From the NCBI GenBank assembly GCA_039720395.1, contig CM077834.1, positions 1,984,001 through 2,048,000 of the forward strand: a stretch of DNA of 64,000 bases, given 5' to 3'. Position 1 is the first letter of the stretch, and each line of letters begins with the position of its first letter. A model generated the notes under the pieces. That model did no database searches, was not told where the DNA came from, and was given only the letters and a program-made list of their open reading frames with translations. The translations under genes and the position numbers were made by a program. Positions 10,431-24,204 of the stretch are shown piece by piece. Source of the DNA: Liquidambar formosana. Taxonomy: Eukaryota; Streptophyta; Magnoliopsida; Saxifragales; Altingiaceae.

Positions 10431-13371
10431 AAAGGTTTTTAACATTTAGATATCAAAGAGAAGCTTTGTCAGTCCATTTTGTGGACTAATTTTCATGTTG
10501 GATATTGGAAAGAATACTATTTTTCATTTCCACTCTCATTTTCATATTGGATATTGGAAAGAATACCCTTTCGCGGAATCAAAATGGCTAGCTTTGGGCT
10601 TACTAAATGATCACTTTTTCCTTTTTCTTTTTTAAAGTAATGAAATCACCATTTCATTTTCACCCATTTTGCATATAACAAATGCAGCCTTAGAGTTGGA
10701 TTCATTCCTTTGTGCATTTAAGCTTTTCCTCTCCATTATCCAAATAGAAGATTAACTAGAGGGAGTGGAAATAGGGGACAATGTGGGAGCCATGATAGGG
10801 AGTCTTTGATAAACGAGGGGCAGGCGAGGAAATTGGAGACTCTGGGAGCCATGGACAAGACTTCGGAGGAATCCAAGAACTTGCATGGAGGACAACCCAT
10901 GCTTCCCATGTCAAACCAAGACTATAGACATCTTGAAAAATGAAATAAATTTGGTTCTAAATACGAAATTTCAATAAAATTCAAGGAAAAATGAAAATAA
11001 CCATTAAAAGGATCGTTTCGTGAGTATGGCTAGCACTTCTTCCCAGCCACATTGTGTTTTCTCAGATGCTCTCATATGATTCTTTGAACCACAATTCAAT
11101 AAGCCCATAATAAATGCATCAAATCAGAATCGACACCATAGAATATGACTAAAGGACAAAAGACAAGACTAGCAAAACTTATCCATGTTAACTTTGTGCT
11201 AAGTCTTTGATGATGGAACTGGTACGTTAAATGAAGGACCTGACACTCTTTTTTCAAGTATGGCTTCAAAGACCAAGCCAACTTGTGCTAGGTGTGTGGT
11301 TTTGAGGTTCTTGTACAATTTTTTCCAAGAGTCCATAATCAATACGTCAAAACTGGAATTAATGCCATATAACGTGAACATAGAGCATGAAAATTCCATA
11401 TCCAATAAATGGAAGAGCAACTTTCGTCAAAATGTCGGGTGTGGAAATAAGAGGCTATGTAAGACTAATCACGAATATAGAGACATGTAGTAAAGACTTT
11501 CCATGGCCTTAGCCCATCAAATCAATGGACTGAATGGAGTAGCTAGGTCTAGATTTTGAGTTTGGATTGTTGGATTTTGAGGACCAAGTCAGAGGACATG
11601 CATGCCATATGGTCCGGTCCATGTTATAGCTTTGTCATAAAAGTCTTTGGTTGTTGGGAATGGAATAGTTCCTTTGCACTAAAAGTCTTTGACTGTTAAA
11701 CAAAGCACCTGTTATGATGTAGCTTTGCAATAAAAGTCATTAATTAGTTGTTGATCATGGAACAGTCCTTTGCACTAGGAGTCTTTGATTGTCAAATGAA
11801 AGGACACGTAATGGTCTTCCATCATCATCTCTAGGTTCCATAAAATTATTGGTCAAGTGGTCGCGAAGCAATTGAAGATTGGCTCATGTACCAATCTTGA
11901 AAGATATATGGAGTGTTAGGGTGTCACTGCTGACTAGTCTAAATTAAGATGAGTACATGTGTTTGATATATCCAGAAGTACTGAATCACATATTATCTAT
12001 TATGAATATGAATGTAATCAACTTGTAAAAAGAAGTACAAATGAACTCATCTAAAATCTATACTCAATACACACCATAGACAAATTCAATTTTCAGTGGA
12101 AATATTCTGTTTCTGACTAATTGAAAAAAAAAAAAAAAAAATCAGACTATTTGTATTCTGTCTTTGTGAGAAACCAGTAATTAGTTCTGCCCCCGGTGTG
12201 GATTTAGCCCAAGAGGCTCTACTTGAATCCCTATTGAATCGTCAGGGCCGGTAACACATCTCCCCATTGAATATGGGGGTTTTACCCCTTCTATTGGAAT
12301 TATTTTTATTTTGACCTACCATTTTGTCATTTTCCCTTCATAATTTTATATCAAATTAATTATTATGGCAAATATTTAGAGAGTTTCAATAGCCCGTAAT
12401 TGACACACAAAACTAGAACTAACACCGTAATTGACACGCAAATCTAAAACTGACACCGTAGAATGCGACTAGGGCAATAGCAATGTAGGAGCCTTCTATG
12501 GGGCTAAGGTGATGGGTGAGGAAATAGGGGACCATATCCTCATTGAACTCTTTACCATCACGTACTTTTTTTCCAAGTGAGTGTGGCATTGAGAACCACC
12601 ACACTAGAGGACAAAAGGATAACACTAGGAAGACCTATTCGTGTTAACTTTACGTTAAAGTCTTTGATGATGGAATTGTCTAGTTAAATGAAGGACCCAT
12701 TACTCTTTTTCCAAGTATGGCTTCAAGGACCACGCCAACTTGTGCTACGTGTATGGTTTTGAGGCTCTTGTACAATTTTTTCCAAGAGTCCATAATTGAT
12801 ACTTCAAAAGCGGAATTGATGCCACATAACGTGAATATAGAGCATGAAAATTCCATATCCAATATATGAAAGCGACTTTGGAAGAAATGTTGAGTGTGGA
12901 AATAAGAACATGAGCAAAACTCAACTGCACTTTATGAGACATTTGTAGGAAATCAAAATATCATATGATTCATAACTATCTATTTTTATTTGTGACGATG
13001 ATTATCATTTTTTTGAATTCGTTAATTCAATGTCATGGATTAGATCTTCAATACTATTTAAAATTTCTTGAATTATCTAATTTTAAATTGGACACCCAAA
13101 CAAGCCCTAATATATATGTATAAAGTATCTGGCTGTTAAGAATGGAACTATCAGTCATGGTTGGAGGAAATCACATCAGTCAACAACGAGGGTGGACTCG
13201 TAACAAAAGGATCAATAGGTGAACATAACACGACCCTGCAGCAGACCGGAGAAGTCCAAAGGCAATTATCTAGAAACCAATCGGCCAACAAACGACCCAT
13301 TAGCAATGAGAAAAGTTAATCTGAATCCATGACCAACTTTAAAACATGTTGGTACGAGTGCTTTAAAACCA

Positions 13372-13586
13372 GTAAGAGTTGGCCTGATTGCAAAGGAGTG
13401 AATTGTAAACTCAAACATCCCGGATTCGAAATCAGTCAATCTCTCTTGGCCAACCACCAGTGAGGGTTATTAGCCTAGACGTTAAACGACCTCTTATAGG
13501 GCGATAGTTCCGCATGGAGAGTGAGGATTAGTCGAGTACTGACAGTTCGGACACTTTGTTGCTTGGCACAAAAAAAAAAAAAAAAG
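13372..13586 (+). mobile_element. tRNA-derived SINE-like element
   Basis: A roughly 200-bp unit ends in an A tract (13570-13585). It has an A-box-like start (GTTGGCCTGATTGCAAAGG) and a B-box-like GGATTCGAAATC near 13432. Its 3' part shares 'gattagtcgag' and 'cggacact' motifs with the clearer SINE at 28548-28766. I could not identify target duplications. The sequence after the A tract continues a duplicated block also seen at 10748, which supports the right boundary. Confidence 0.6.
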
Positions 13587-14865
13587 AAATAGAAGATTAA
13601 CGAGGGAATGGAAATAGGGGACAACGTGGGAGCCATGGTAGGGAGTCTTTGATAAAAGAGAGGGCAGGTGAGGAAATTGGAGACTATGTGGGAGCCATGG
13701 ACAAAAATTCGGAGGAATCCAAGAACTTGCATGGAGGACAACCCATGCTTCCCATGTCAAACCAAGACTACAGACATCTTGAAAAATGAAATAAATATGG
13801 TTCTAAATTTTCAAAATTTCCAATCCTAGCCTAAAAGTGAACTAATGGTTCTTCAAATTTACATCTCAAGAAATAGAAGGTCTTTGATTTGACTTATTAC
13901 TCCTTCCTAAGGCTATATCCTCCAATCAGTTTTATCTTAGACGTTAAATGCAATGGGCAATGGTCTTGCCCTACATTCTTTGATTTAGGACCCACATTAA
14001 ATTCCCTTCGACTTCATCTTCTTACAAATTTAGTTTTGGAGAAATAAAATTTAAAACAAGAAATTTCAGTAAAATGAGAATTTCAATTATATTCGAGGAA
14101 AAAAAAAAAAGACCAAACCCCTGGAAAGATGTAAGCAATTTTTTGAACCACGGTTCAACAAGCCTGAATTAGTGCATCAAACTAGAATCAACCCATAGAA
14201 TGCGACTAGGGGCGTTGCAGCCTTCCACTATATTACCATTGACTCAGTCTCACAATGGGACGGTTTTGAACCCCTAATCATCTTCTTTTTTATGTTGTGT
14301 GCCACTGAGGACCAAACCAGAGGACACGCAAAAGACTAGCTTGATCAGGAAGACTTGTAAACGTTCGCTTTTCAAAATGTCTTCGGTTTAGGACCCAGAA
14401 TGGACTTCCTTCAGCTTTAACTTCCACAAAAATATTGATCAAGTGGCCTTGAAACAATCAAGGATGCCATCAATATCACTTTTGAAAATATAGCCATATA
14501 TTAATTGAGGTGGAATAGTGTTGATTGGCTAGCCGAATCTAATCAACCTGTCCAACCATTGCATATCCTGTCAGTGTAGGAGCCTTCTATGGGCAGAGGT
14601 GATGGGTGTGGATCGAAATAGGGGACCAATGGACCATATCCTCTTAATTCAATAGCAGGATTGGACGTTTTTGAACTTCTAACCATCCATTATTTTTCCA
14701 AGTTTAAGTGTGGCATTGAGGACCCAGTCACCCACGCCAGACGAGATGTGGAAAAGACTAAAAAGACCTGTCCGTGTTAACTTTATGCTAAAGTCTTTGT
14801 TGATGGAAATGTCCTGATCAAATGAAGGACTCGTAATGGTCTTTCACCATCATTTCTAGTTTTGT

Positions 14866-15536
14866 TAGGGGTGTTAATGGTTCGGTTTGGTTCGGTTTTA
14901 GGGGAGATTTCAAACCAAACCATTATACTTCGGTTATGTTCCTCCCAAACCAAAACCAAACCATACTATAAAAAAACCAAACCAAATCAAACCATTATAT
15001 TTCGGTTTGGTTCGGTTTGGTTTCGGTTTTAACCTATCAAATAACAACAAATAATTAAAAATGAAAAAAATGACATGCCAAACTCCAAATAAAAACATTT
15101 TTAATAAAAGCATTACATTAGCAACTAAAAAAAACAAACATTGTATCAAAATAGAAACATATTGACATATATCAATATGTCAATATCACACACAACATTA
15201 ATAGCTAGTTTAATACATGCAAATCTTAAAAAAGGGAAAACAATAAAAAACTTAAAATCAACAAAAACAAGCCCATTACCTATTTTACCCTTATTAGAAT
15301 TGGGAATTTACAAACTTTAAGTTTATATATATATATATTATATATTTTTCGGTTTTTTCGGTTTTTCGGTTTGGTTTGGTTTTTTAAAACTGAAAACCAA
15401 AACCAAACCAATTGAGTTTGGTTTTCTAAAATTAAAACCATAACCAAATCTAATGACAAAAAAACCAAACCAAATCGCGCGGTTCGGTTCGGTTCGATTT
15501 GGTTCTCGGTTTTAACCAAAACCATTAACACCCCTA
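14866..15536. mobile_element. hAT-like non-autonomous element
   Basis: A 671-bp element with the 17-bp terminal inverted repeat TAGGGGTGTTAATGGTT. The 8-bp flanks are AGTTTTGT (14858-14865) and AGTTTTAT (15537-15544), one mismatch. The subterminal parts are dense in TTCGGTTTGG-type repeats on one side and the complement on the other. It interrupts a copy of the RLP-flank repeat: 'catttctagttttgt' before it resumes as 'agttttatttccaca' after it. No transposase frame is present. Confidence 0.87.
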
Positions 15537-15544
15537 AGTTTTAT

Positions 15545-17652
15545 TTCCACATAATTATTAGTCAAGCACTGAAGTAGTCCCAGAGCAATTAGTGATGGCT
15601 CATGTTGATGGATCACATGGGTTCCACTACTGACTAGTACAAATTAGGATTGATGAGAGTGGTTTTAAATACCAACCGATAAAAATAAGTCCTAATGTAG
15701 GACCCCCAAAAAAAAAAAAGTGCTAATGAACTCATTTTGGTTGGGGAGAAGAAAAGGCGAGGGAAGGAAATGTTCACTCAGTGTTGTTGCTTTACATACC
15801 CGAAGGCTAAAATTCCATATATATATATATAATATAGAGGGTTGACAAGCCGTGCGTTCATTTCGTGTGCTAATGTTATTTTCCATGTATATATATACCA
15901 TGTGCATATATATACCATGTGCATTTTAAAATTTCTTATATTGTCTACTAATTGTCTTCGTGTGCTAATGCTATTTTCCCCTATTCAACTTTTTTCAACC
16001 ATTCTTATATTAAGTGGGGATAAATACTTCTATGGCCCAAGTCAACAAAAATAATCAAGTCAAATTGTGTTACATATGTGTTCCTGAGTGAGGCTCTTGT
16101 TCCATTCTTTCAACCACTGACATAGAACATCCATATCTAAAGAGTTTCAATAGCCCGTAATTGACACGTCAAACTAGAATTGACCCATAGAATGTGACTA
16201 AGGCATTGCAATATGTCACCAACCATTTAATAACCAATGCACAAAAAAGTCACATGGGAAAATAGTCTTGAGTCAAGTAAGTCTTCTATGTAACTGTGAC
16301 ACGGTTATTTTACTCTATTCTTATTGGTTTGTGATACCACATCAATTTTATCACAGCTAGTATAAAAGTTTTTCTCTAGTCTAACTGATTATAGCCAACC
16401 ATTCCATGTTCCAATCAAATGTAGGAGCCCTTGACGGGGAAGAGGAGACAGGTGTGGAAATAGGGCACTATGTCGGATGATTACTAAACAAGCTGTCAAT
16501 TCTACAGAGAAAAAGTCTCTGTTTTCCTGACTTTGGCCTTAACTAGTCAGCAAAAATAAAAAGGACATCATTTGGACTAATAACATTGAGATCTCACCTT
16601 ATTTTGACTAGACTCGAAAGACTACCCCATGTTAGTTTAATTTTGCACTAAAGTCTTGATGATGGAACTGCCCTAACAGAAATTGAAGGACCCGTAATGG
16701 TCTTCCATCATCTCTAATTTCCACAAAATTATTGAAAAAATGAGTGCCATTAACTCATTTGAATATTGTGCTCGATCAATATGGTGGTTTAATCAACTTT
16801 TACAAAGTTTCAATATGGTAGGAGTCATGATTACAGACATGTTAGGATTCCAAGAAGTTGCCATGCAATACCAAGACTAACATTATATCCTTGTTTTAAG
16901 GTGAAAGGCTTAGGGGAGGTAGTTTTTACTCCTTGTTTTAAGGTGAAAGGCTTAGGGGAGGTAGTTTTTACTCCTCCCAAGTGAACACTCCAAGTGCGTG
17001 TGCATAGAGAGAAGGGTTTATGAGAAGGGGAATAAGTTACCCCTTGTGGTATAGGCATCCAAATCTTTGGCCAAACTAATTTTCTAAATATTGGTAAGGT
17101 TATCATCCACTTTGCATCAATAAATCTAACTAATTACTACCACAAGAAGGAATGAGAAATCAAACCTCGAATATTGCCATGCATATAGTTTGAATTTGGG
17201 TTTGGAAATGCTCTTATTTATAGAACTGAGGAAATGTTGGATAATTTGGTAGTTTAATGCTCTTGACTAATTTGCCTTAAAATTTAGATATTAGGTGAAT
17301 CAAATTCAGCCAGCAGTGTTTGGCTTTAGCTCTTGGATCAGAAACTTTCAAACGATCTCATCTTGTTTCTACATGGATTGAAAGAAATGCTCCAAGGCAA
17401 ATTCCCAAAGGCCATAATATGAAATTTAATAAGACCGAAGACGGGAAAAATAATTCAGTATTGGAATGGAAAGGTCATTGTGCGGATTTAACCCCTCAAA
17501 AATATTGTATACCACAATACTAATCACCGGCCAAGAGGCTCTACTTGGATCCCTTTTGAATAATCAGGTAACACACTGGGTTAAACATGTGTTATCTCTT
17601 TTTCTGTGCTAAAAGTGTGGCATTATGGGAGTTGCTATGGTCACGCCCAAGC
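15545..17652. other. Intergenic sequence with repeat remnants
   Basis: No supported gene. A 42-bp unit containing 'aaggtgaaaggcttagggga' is repeated twice in tandem at about 16889-16975; it creates the repetitive 91-aa minus-strand frame at 16831-17106, which I do not recognise. RLP-flank-like fragments occur at 15545-15665 and 16650-16740. Confidence 0.55.
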
Positions 17653-17660
17653 AGAGTCAC

Positions 17661-17988
17661 CGATGGCAGAGCCAGGGGAGCCTTTGGGGGCATGTGCCCC
17701 CCCTAGCCTCAAACAAATTTTTTTTTTTTTTTTTTTGGGGGATAAGTTACCATTTGATGATTATTTACCAATATAATGCCAAAAAAAGGGAGATTGTAGT
17801 CATTTTTAAGCATATATACAGTCCATTTGTAATAAGTTGACATAAAAATCCTTTTTTTGGTGTTACATTAGAAATGATTATCAAAAAGTAAGTTTTTTTT
17901 TAAAAAAAAAATCTAAAGCTTTCAGTTCCCACTTTACAGAATCATAGTATGGTGCCCCTATTAGAGATAACTCCTGACTCTGCCCCTA
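17661..17988. mobile_element. Short hAT-like element
   Basis: A 328-bp unit with related inverted ends: CGATGGCAGAGCCAGG on the left, and TAGGGGCAGAGTCAGG on the right when complemented. The 8-bp direct repeat AGAGTCAC flanks it at 17653-17660 and 17989-17996. The interior contains T and A tracts and no gene. The first few terminal bases are imperfectly matched, so the exact boundary could shift by a base. Confidence 0.72.
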
Positions 17989-17996
17989 AGAGTCAC

Positions 17997-20900
17997 CACA
18001 ACTAGTTGCTTCTTTTCTACATTTTTTTTTTTTTTTTTTTTGCTTTTTATCAAAAAAAAATTTTAAAAAAAACAACACAAAGATAAAAAGCAAAAAAAAT
18101 AAAAATAAAAAACAACACAAACACAAACACCCAGAGTGCCAATAAGCCTTGTTTCTAATGGTATGCCTTTACCCATAAGAATAAAAGGATTTTAGGGGTC
18201 ATGAATTTGACTCCCCTTGGGTGCATGTCTTTCATACCTAACCAAATAAAAAAAATAAAAAAACCAAGACAGAGTACAAAAGACTTGACCGGTAAGGCTT
18301 GTCCACATTAGCTCTGCCCTATATTCTTTGATGATGGCTTCGCTTGAGATGAGACTTACAGCAGCATGAACACAACCTTTTTCAACTATTCAACAAAAAA
18401 TAAAAAGGCACTCATTGGAAATGTAATATTGAGATCTCGTCATATTGCCACAATAATACATTAAAAATCAAGTCATTTTTCGTAATTCTCAAGTTTGGAG
18501 TTGGATTTGGTGCAGTTGGCTATTTTTACTGCATAATGTAATAAACGTAGGATCGATGACACGTTGTAAAAAGGAGAAATGGAAGACTGTTAGGCGTTGG
18601 GTGTCAAATATATCTTTTGAATTTCAGCCCTCCATTTCTCCTCCTTACCACGTATCATTGATCATACGTTTACTACACCATGCAGTAACTGCACCAAATC
18701 CAAATCCCTCAAGTCTCTGCATAACAGGACAGATCAATTAAATTTCTAGCGGAATTCAAGTGGCTCTTTATAGTTCTGAAGAAAAAACATTTAAACTACG
18801 CACTTATCCCAAAAAAAAAAAAAAAAAAAACAAAAAACATTTAAACTACGAAATTTCCCTTAAATGAGGAGGAGGAGGAGGACAGAGAGAGAGGAGGGGG
18901 GGGGGGTGTGGGGAATCACCATTGAAAGAATGATAGCTATTTTCTTGAATCAACTAGAATCAACACCATAAACGCGACTGGTGGGTTGGTGGCATTGCAT
19001 TATTTCTTGGGTTGGTGGCATTGCATTATTTCACCAACCATTTTATATCCAATTCTCAAGAGGATCACAATGACAGAAAGTCTTGATAGGCTCAATAAAG
19101 CCAGACCATTCCATATCCAATTAATGTAGGGGGAGCCTTCAAGGATAATTGGATGGGTTTTGAATTGTAATTCTTACCTTTTATTTGGTTCATGGATTCT
19201 ACCAAGGAAAAAAAAATGAGGAGGAAAGAAAATGAAAGGAAAAGATAAAATCATATCAAGTCAAAATTATTCTAATTTTTTTTCTTATTCCAATTTTCCA
19301 TTGCAACCAAATAAAGAAAAGTACAATTCTTTATATTTTTTTTTTTTCCTTCAATAAAATCCGTGAGCCAAATCGAACCTCAATCATCACTCTTTTTCGA
19401 AGTGTTGTACAAGGACCATGAAGAACAAAAGATAAGAGTTGGACGACCTGTACATGTGATCTTTGCAAAGTCTCTTTGATGATGGAACTATCCTGCTCAA
19501 CTGAAGGGCTCGTGACTGTCTTCCATCATGTGTGGTTTAATTCAACAAAATAATTGGTCAAGTAGACCCAAAGTAATTAAGGGTCACTCACGTACCAATC
19601 TAAAAAGATGCATCATTTGGGTTCCACTATTGATTAATCCAAATTTCAGAGTAGAATAGATGAAAGTGGTTCTCTGAATAACAACTGGTAAAAAGAAGTG
19701 ATAATGAACTCATTTGAAAGGTGTGCTCAATATGATGGAGTAATATTCAATTTCTAGTAATGTCCAATACCATATAAATAATTTTAAAAACTAAAAATTT
19801 TGGTGAAAAAACATTTTCAATAGCTTTAATAGACGTAATAATTGTAATAATAAATTTATTTTATTTTAAAAAAAAAAAAAAAAAAGACACCAAAGGATGT
19901 TATATGGGTACAGAAAAAGGTCATGTAAGAGGAGAAAAACTTGTACGTAATGACATCCACATTACAAGCCAAAAGAAGTCGAAATAAGCGGAAACGTCAA
20001 ATATATTCATTTTTCATTGATGTCATTATGAGATTTCCACTTATCTCCATTTTTATTAGTTTATGATACGAATAACATAGCATCACCGTTACACAAATTC
20101 TTCCTAAATAGAAGCCATGAGTATAGACACGCTAGAGGTTACTATATAAAATGAAGTTCAGAAAAAAGAATAAAAAATAGCATACAAGAGATCCACAGGA
20201 GAGAAACTAGGTGAAAAAGTTTGAACAAATGCAGCTTCTCTTTTTCTTTTGTTTTCAATAGTTGTTTGTACCTAGTTCTCCTACTTATATCGCCACTCCA
20301 CAAGCTTCTCTTCGTCGCTTATTCGCAATAAACAATACAGAGTGTTTTGGAGCTATGCAATATTGACCCAGTACCACTAATTCATACAATGACACCAGTA
20401 CACTAAAATGGTGAAATTTGCCCCAATATAATCAAACATTAGAAACCATCGAGAGTCTTCATATCTATAAGGAAAATCTTTACCTCTTCATTCACGAGGC
20501 CAGAGTTCATCAATAATTACATCTCTGGAAAGTCAACTAAATAATACGCTTAAATTTGCTGTTTTACTCCATGTACAAAACTTTCCTAACTTCTATAGTA
20601 CAGGCCTGCCATATTATGAAATCAGTAATAATAATTATAGTTTGCAGCACATTCTGATCTGTAATAAGTTACAATTGTATCAATATATCAAAAAATCAAC
20701 TCCTAGGGCTTGCACTTGATATTGTTGCACTACATAACTTATTTAGTTGATGATTAAAGAGGGATGTCGTATTTTTAATTTATTTAACAAAACAAAGCAT
20801 AGATTTCTGCAATACAATACAAAGTGATAAACAGTAAAATGCCCGTAATCTTCTCTAGCTATTTGGTATAACTATTTTTATCTACAAAAAAAAAAAAAAA

Positions 20901-21779
20901 AAAAAAAAAAAATGCATCAAGACACAGGAAGGGCCAAATTGGAGATTATCTAATGTATCTTTTTATAAAAATCCAACCAAAATGTTACAAAAATTGACAT
21001 TTGAAATCTTAATACCTTCAAGGACATGGTCACAAGAATCACGACAGCAAAGGGGGTTTAGCTTATCGTCTTTTAATGATCGTTAAAAGGCTTTACATCA
21101 TTCATGCCATCTTCAAAGTGACTAGAATGTAACCAAACCAAAATTTTGAGAGATTAATATATAAAATTAAAAATGAAATTTAGAACAATTGCAATGAAAG
21201 AGGTTCATAGGAAAGAAACTAGGTGAAGAGGTACCTCCAAAGACATGGCCATGGCGGCCACATCATTATTGGCATCTTCAAATTCGTTAGAATTCTACTT
21301 CTTATCTAACGGTATCCAAACAAAGATTGATAAAGTTTACTATATAAAATGTGGTTTACAAAAAAATTTACGACATGAGATCAGTAAAATAGTTTCAAAA
21401 CAAAATCCTAGAAGGAACAAATGCAGTTGTTTCTACTTGTTTTTTCTGCCAGTATAGAATAAATAAATTTATGTCAAAGAAACTTTATCAAAAATTAAAT
21501 TTTGTAAAATAAGATAACCAATATCTTGTGATCAGTATCCAAGTCAACCAAGTCAGGGCTTGCAAGTTGATGTATTAATGGGAATTCTGAGATTTGCTCT
21601 TTCATTCTACCACACTACATTTAATAGAAATCGTCAAAGTTAGCCTGGGACAATGGTTGCTTTATAGTAAAATAAGTGGTAAAATTATGTACAAATTAGA
21701 CTCAACATGGGAATTACCCATATCATCAGTCATGGTAGGGTAGCTGGCACAAAGTGTGATGCCACATAACCTCTGCTAA
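17997..21779. other. Intergenic sequence
   Basis: No supported gene. Contents: A/T tracts (18020-18110, 20885-20912), a possible degraded SINE near 18140-18250 with a weak B-box-like sequence, a 29-bp tandem duplication ('gggttggtggcattgcattattt', two copies) near 18972-19030, a MITE-like element at 19178-19380, and RLP-flank-like copies near 18290-18370 and 19440-19700. The part from about 20100 to 21450 shares pieces ('ctatataaaatgaagtt', 'ggaacaaatgcagttgtttc') with 38100-38310. Confidence 0.55.
19178..19380. mobile_element. Small foldback MITE-like element, copy 2
   Basis: Related to the unit at 10208-10430: terminal CCTTTTATTTGGTTCATGGA on the left and a complement reading AGGTTCGATTTGGCTCACGG on the right, with the same internal order of A-rich, 'gataaaat' and 'caaccaaata' segments. 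No clear target duplication. Confidence 0.5.
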
Positions 21780-22560
21780 GGGCCTATTTCTCTCAACATA
21801 TACATGAAACCGTGGTCGCCCTCACTAAATGAATTTTTCAATATCCAACATTTATCTCCCTTGGGGTTATCTCATAACCCACCAACGTCATGGTGTGATT
21901 TGGTGGGCCATGGAAATTACATATGAACAAACCCTACAATCAAAATGTTATCAATATTATTATTATTTCCAAATAAAACATTGTTTCATATATATATACA
22001 CACAAACCCCCATTGTAAGGACAAATAAAGACACCGTCACCTACACACCAACAATGATTGGCTACCGCCTTTACTAATGATAGGTTAAATCGGATACCTT
22101 TCCATAACCAAATATCTTCAGAATTGGAGTCTCTATCTACGGAACATTTAACCAATGGATGGCGTGCAAGTTAAATGGGGCTACCTTCTCATAACCAGAT
22201 ATCTTTAGAATTGGTGGCTTTATCTACAAAACAATTAACCAGTGTTTGTCCCACTAAGAGGGTTATTGGGAGGATTGAGTTGAGATCATACCAATGCTTT
22301 CTCGTGCTTTTAATATTCGCCTGTGAAAGGATAATTCTAATCGGTTGTTAAACCCTTTTTCTTAATGTAATTGTATGCAGAAATTTCATTCCCTCCATCT
22401 ATGCCAATGCAACATGGTTCAAAATCAAGAACTTGTTGCTCTGACAATGAAACCAACCGGTTTGTCTTGATAACCCAACAACGTCCCACCGCTGCAATGG
22501 TGCCAAACGACGAACAGCTACCCCTGGTGTTTAATGGGTGTAACAACCCCCCTTGAGAGA
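21780..22560 (-). pseudogene. Broken papain-like cysteine protease (C1A family)
   Basis: Several family blocks appear in order on the minus strand but not in one frame. Near 22530-22557 it reads GVVTPIKHQ, the start of the mature enzyme. After a frameshift comes GSCSSFGTIAAV, where active enzymes have the catalytic GSCWAFS, followed by LVSLSEQQVLDF and GLTTD, then a stop at 22337-22339 and NYPFTGEY. LVKAVANH (near 22040) matches the conserved KAVANQPV region. Next comes HHDVGG, around the catalytic His, and finally CWILKNSFSEGDHGFMYM (about 21800-21850), equal to the KNSWGxxWGxxGY block. A segment of about 75 bp is duplicated in tandem (near 22085-22240). Frameshifts, stops and lost residues mean no active protease. 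Propeptide sequence was not found. Confidence 0.85.
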
Positions 22561-24204
22561 CCTAAGCTTAGGTGCATATTGCTCAAAATTAAATATATAT
22601 TTATCTTTCCTACACCACCCATTCCAAAAGCCAACCAACCCTTTGCTGATGTTGATGACCTTCATATGATTTTTTTTTTTTTTTTAAAAAAAACTCATTC
22701 AGTTAATCAAATCCAAACACCGTTGAAAACCCCTAATGTCCCATTGTAGAATCAAATTTAATCTACTAATCTGCTAATATCTAGTCTAGAACAATTATAA
22801 AAGGGATGAGCCTCCCTCTTTTGGTCCTATTTATGTCAAAATCCACAATTGCAAGTCCATAATTTTCATGGATCAAACACAATCTGCAATCACAAGCAAA
22901 GCCATACTATATTTACAGTAACTAACGTAAATGAGAAAAACAAAAAAACAAAATGCAAGATGAACAAGGAACTATACCACTCCTGAACATTCGCTAGCGA
23001 GAGAAGAGGGAGAGGGCGAGAGGGAGGTGGGGGTGGGGGTGGGTTTCAGACTAGAAACCCTAGATTTATAGAAAAATGTTAGAAAGTGGAGAGGAAGAAG
23101 GTGAGATGAAGAGAGGGAACAAATTCTAGGGATTGCAGATTGACAAATGCTGAGCCCAAGTGGACCAATCATATTTATGGAACTTTCCCAAATTTTTTTT
23201 AGGGATTACCAAGTGGACCAATCATATTTATGCAATATGAATCCATTGTAATCCACCTACCAAGGATTTGAGACTCCAACCTGGAACTTTCCCTTTTTTT
23301 TTTTTCTCCCCAAATTAGTGAGAGAGGTATGCTGAGTCCATTGACCAATGGCAATAAGGTGGTTTTTAAACCTGCAAACCTTTTTTTTTTTTTTTTTTGG
23401 ATAATACCTGCAACCTTTTTACTCTAAATTTCTATGGGTATCTGGACACTATTTGGACCCATGGTTTCATTTCTGCAACCTTTTTACTCTAGCTTTCCAT
23501 GGGTGTCCACTGTCCAGACACTGCTTGGACCACAAAGCCCATGCCAACTAATTGCCAAGCATACATTGACTCAATCAGGACCAAACTCTAGTGCCCAAAT
23601 TCGAGCTGTTCAGAATGTTTGTGCGAAAATCCAAATCTTCCATATCAGACAAAAGAAAAAAAATAATAATAAAATCCAAATCTTCACACTTTTTTTTTTC
23701 CCACAAAGCAAACATGTGCGTCAAAGCCAATTACCCTCCCCCACCACCTTCCCTACCGCCATATGACATGGGGGTGACATCCACATGGGTTTTGAGTTTA
23801 ATGCCATATAAGTAAAATGTTAAGTGGAAGAGGTTGGTGAGGTGATCAATCTAACACTAGCCTTTGGAAATGCATCCAAGAAAAACCAACCTTAGCTACT
23901 GTAAATAGGGGGTAAATACGTAAAGCACCATAATTGTGCTAAAGAACTTCAAAACTTCAAGGACCACAAGGGCCCATATATGGTTGGAGGACTTGTCTAA
24001 GTTGGAGGGCAATCTAGGGGTAGAAGTGCAACTTAGGCAGGCTCAACCCATCCAACTTTAGCCCAACTCATAATATGGGCAACTATTTTTAATTAATAGG
24101 TTGGACTTAGATTATTATACGTCAACCCAAATTCAATTCGAGTTAAGCTTGGACCGATGTCTCAGGCTACTTGCACCACCCCAACCTCAACACCCAATTC
24201 ATAA
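22561..24204. other. Intergenic sequence including one copy of a segmental duplication
   Basis: No supported gene. Bases about 22600-23065 match 39125-39605 in the same order: 'ctttcctacacca', 'gatgttgatgaccttcat', 'ctaatatctagtctagaac', 'gggaggtgggggtgggttt'. A direct duplication with 'gcaacctttttactcta' occurs at about 23410-23530. A T tract lies near 23382-23398. Confidence 0.6.

Larger units (their letters stand above)
9900..14857. other. Intergenic block of duplicated RLP-flanking sequence
   Basis: No supported gene. It holds two pairs of direct duplications: 10755-10975 matches 13590-13810, and 11190-11450 matches 12655-12905, each at high identity by eye. The first sequence also recurs at 33930-34085, next to the dead RLP. 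Other pieces match 3000-3200, 14340-14480, 16670-16740, 19440-19680, 27120-27300 and 36410-36570. The 60-90 aa open frames inside are not conserved between copies as proteins. Confidence 0.7.

Noticed and set aside
16831..17106. 91-aa minus-strand frame with a repeated KTTSPKPFTLKQG motif
   Set aside because: The repeat is a 42-bp DNA tandem duplication; there is no recognisable family and no conserved flanking exon.
18140..18250. Possible SINE with a weak B box
   Set aside because: The boxes are too degraded and no tail or target duplications are clear; only mentioned in the intergenic entry.
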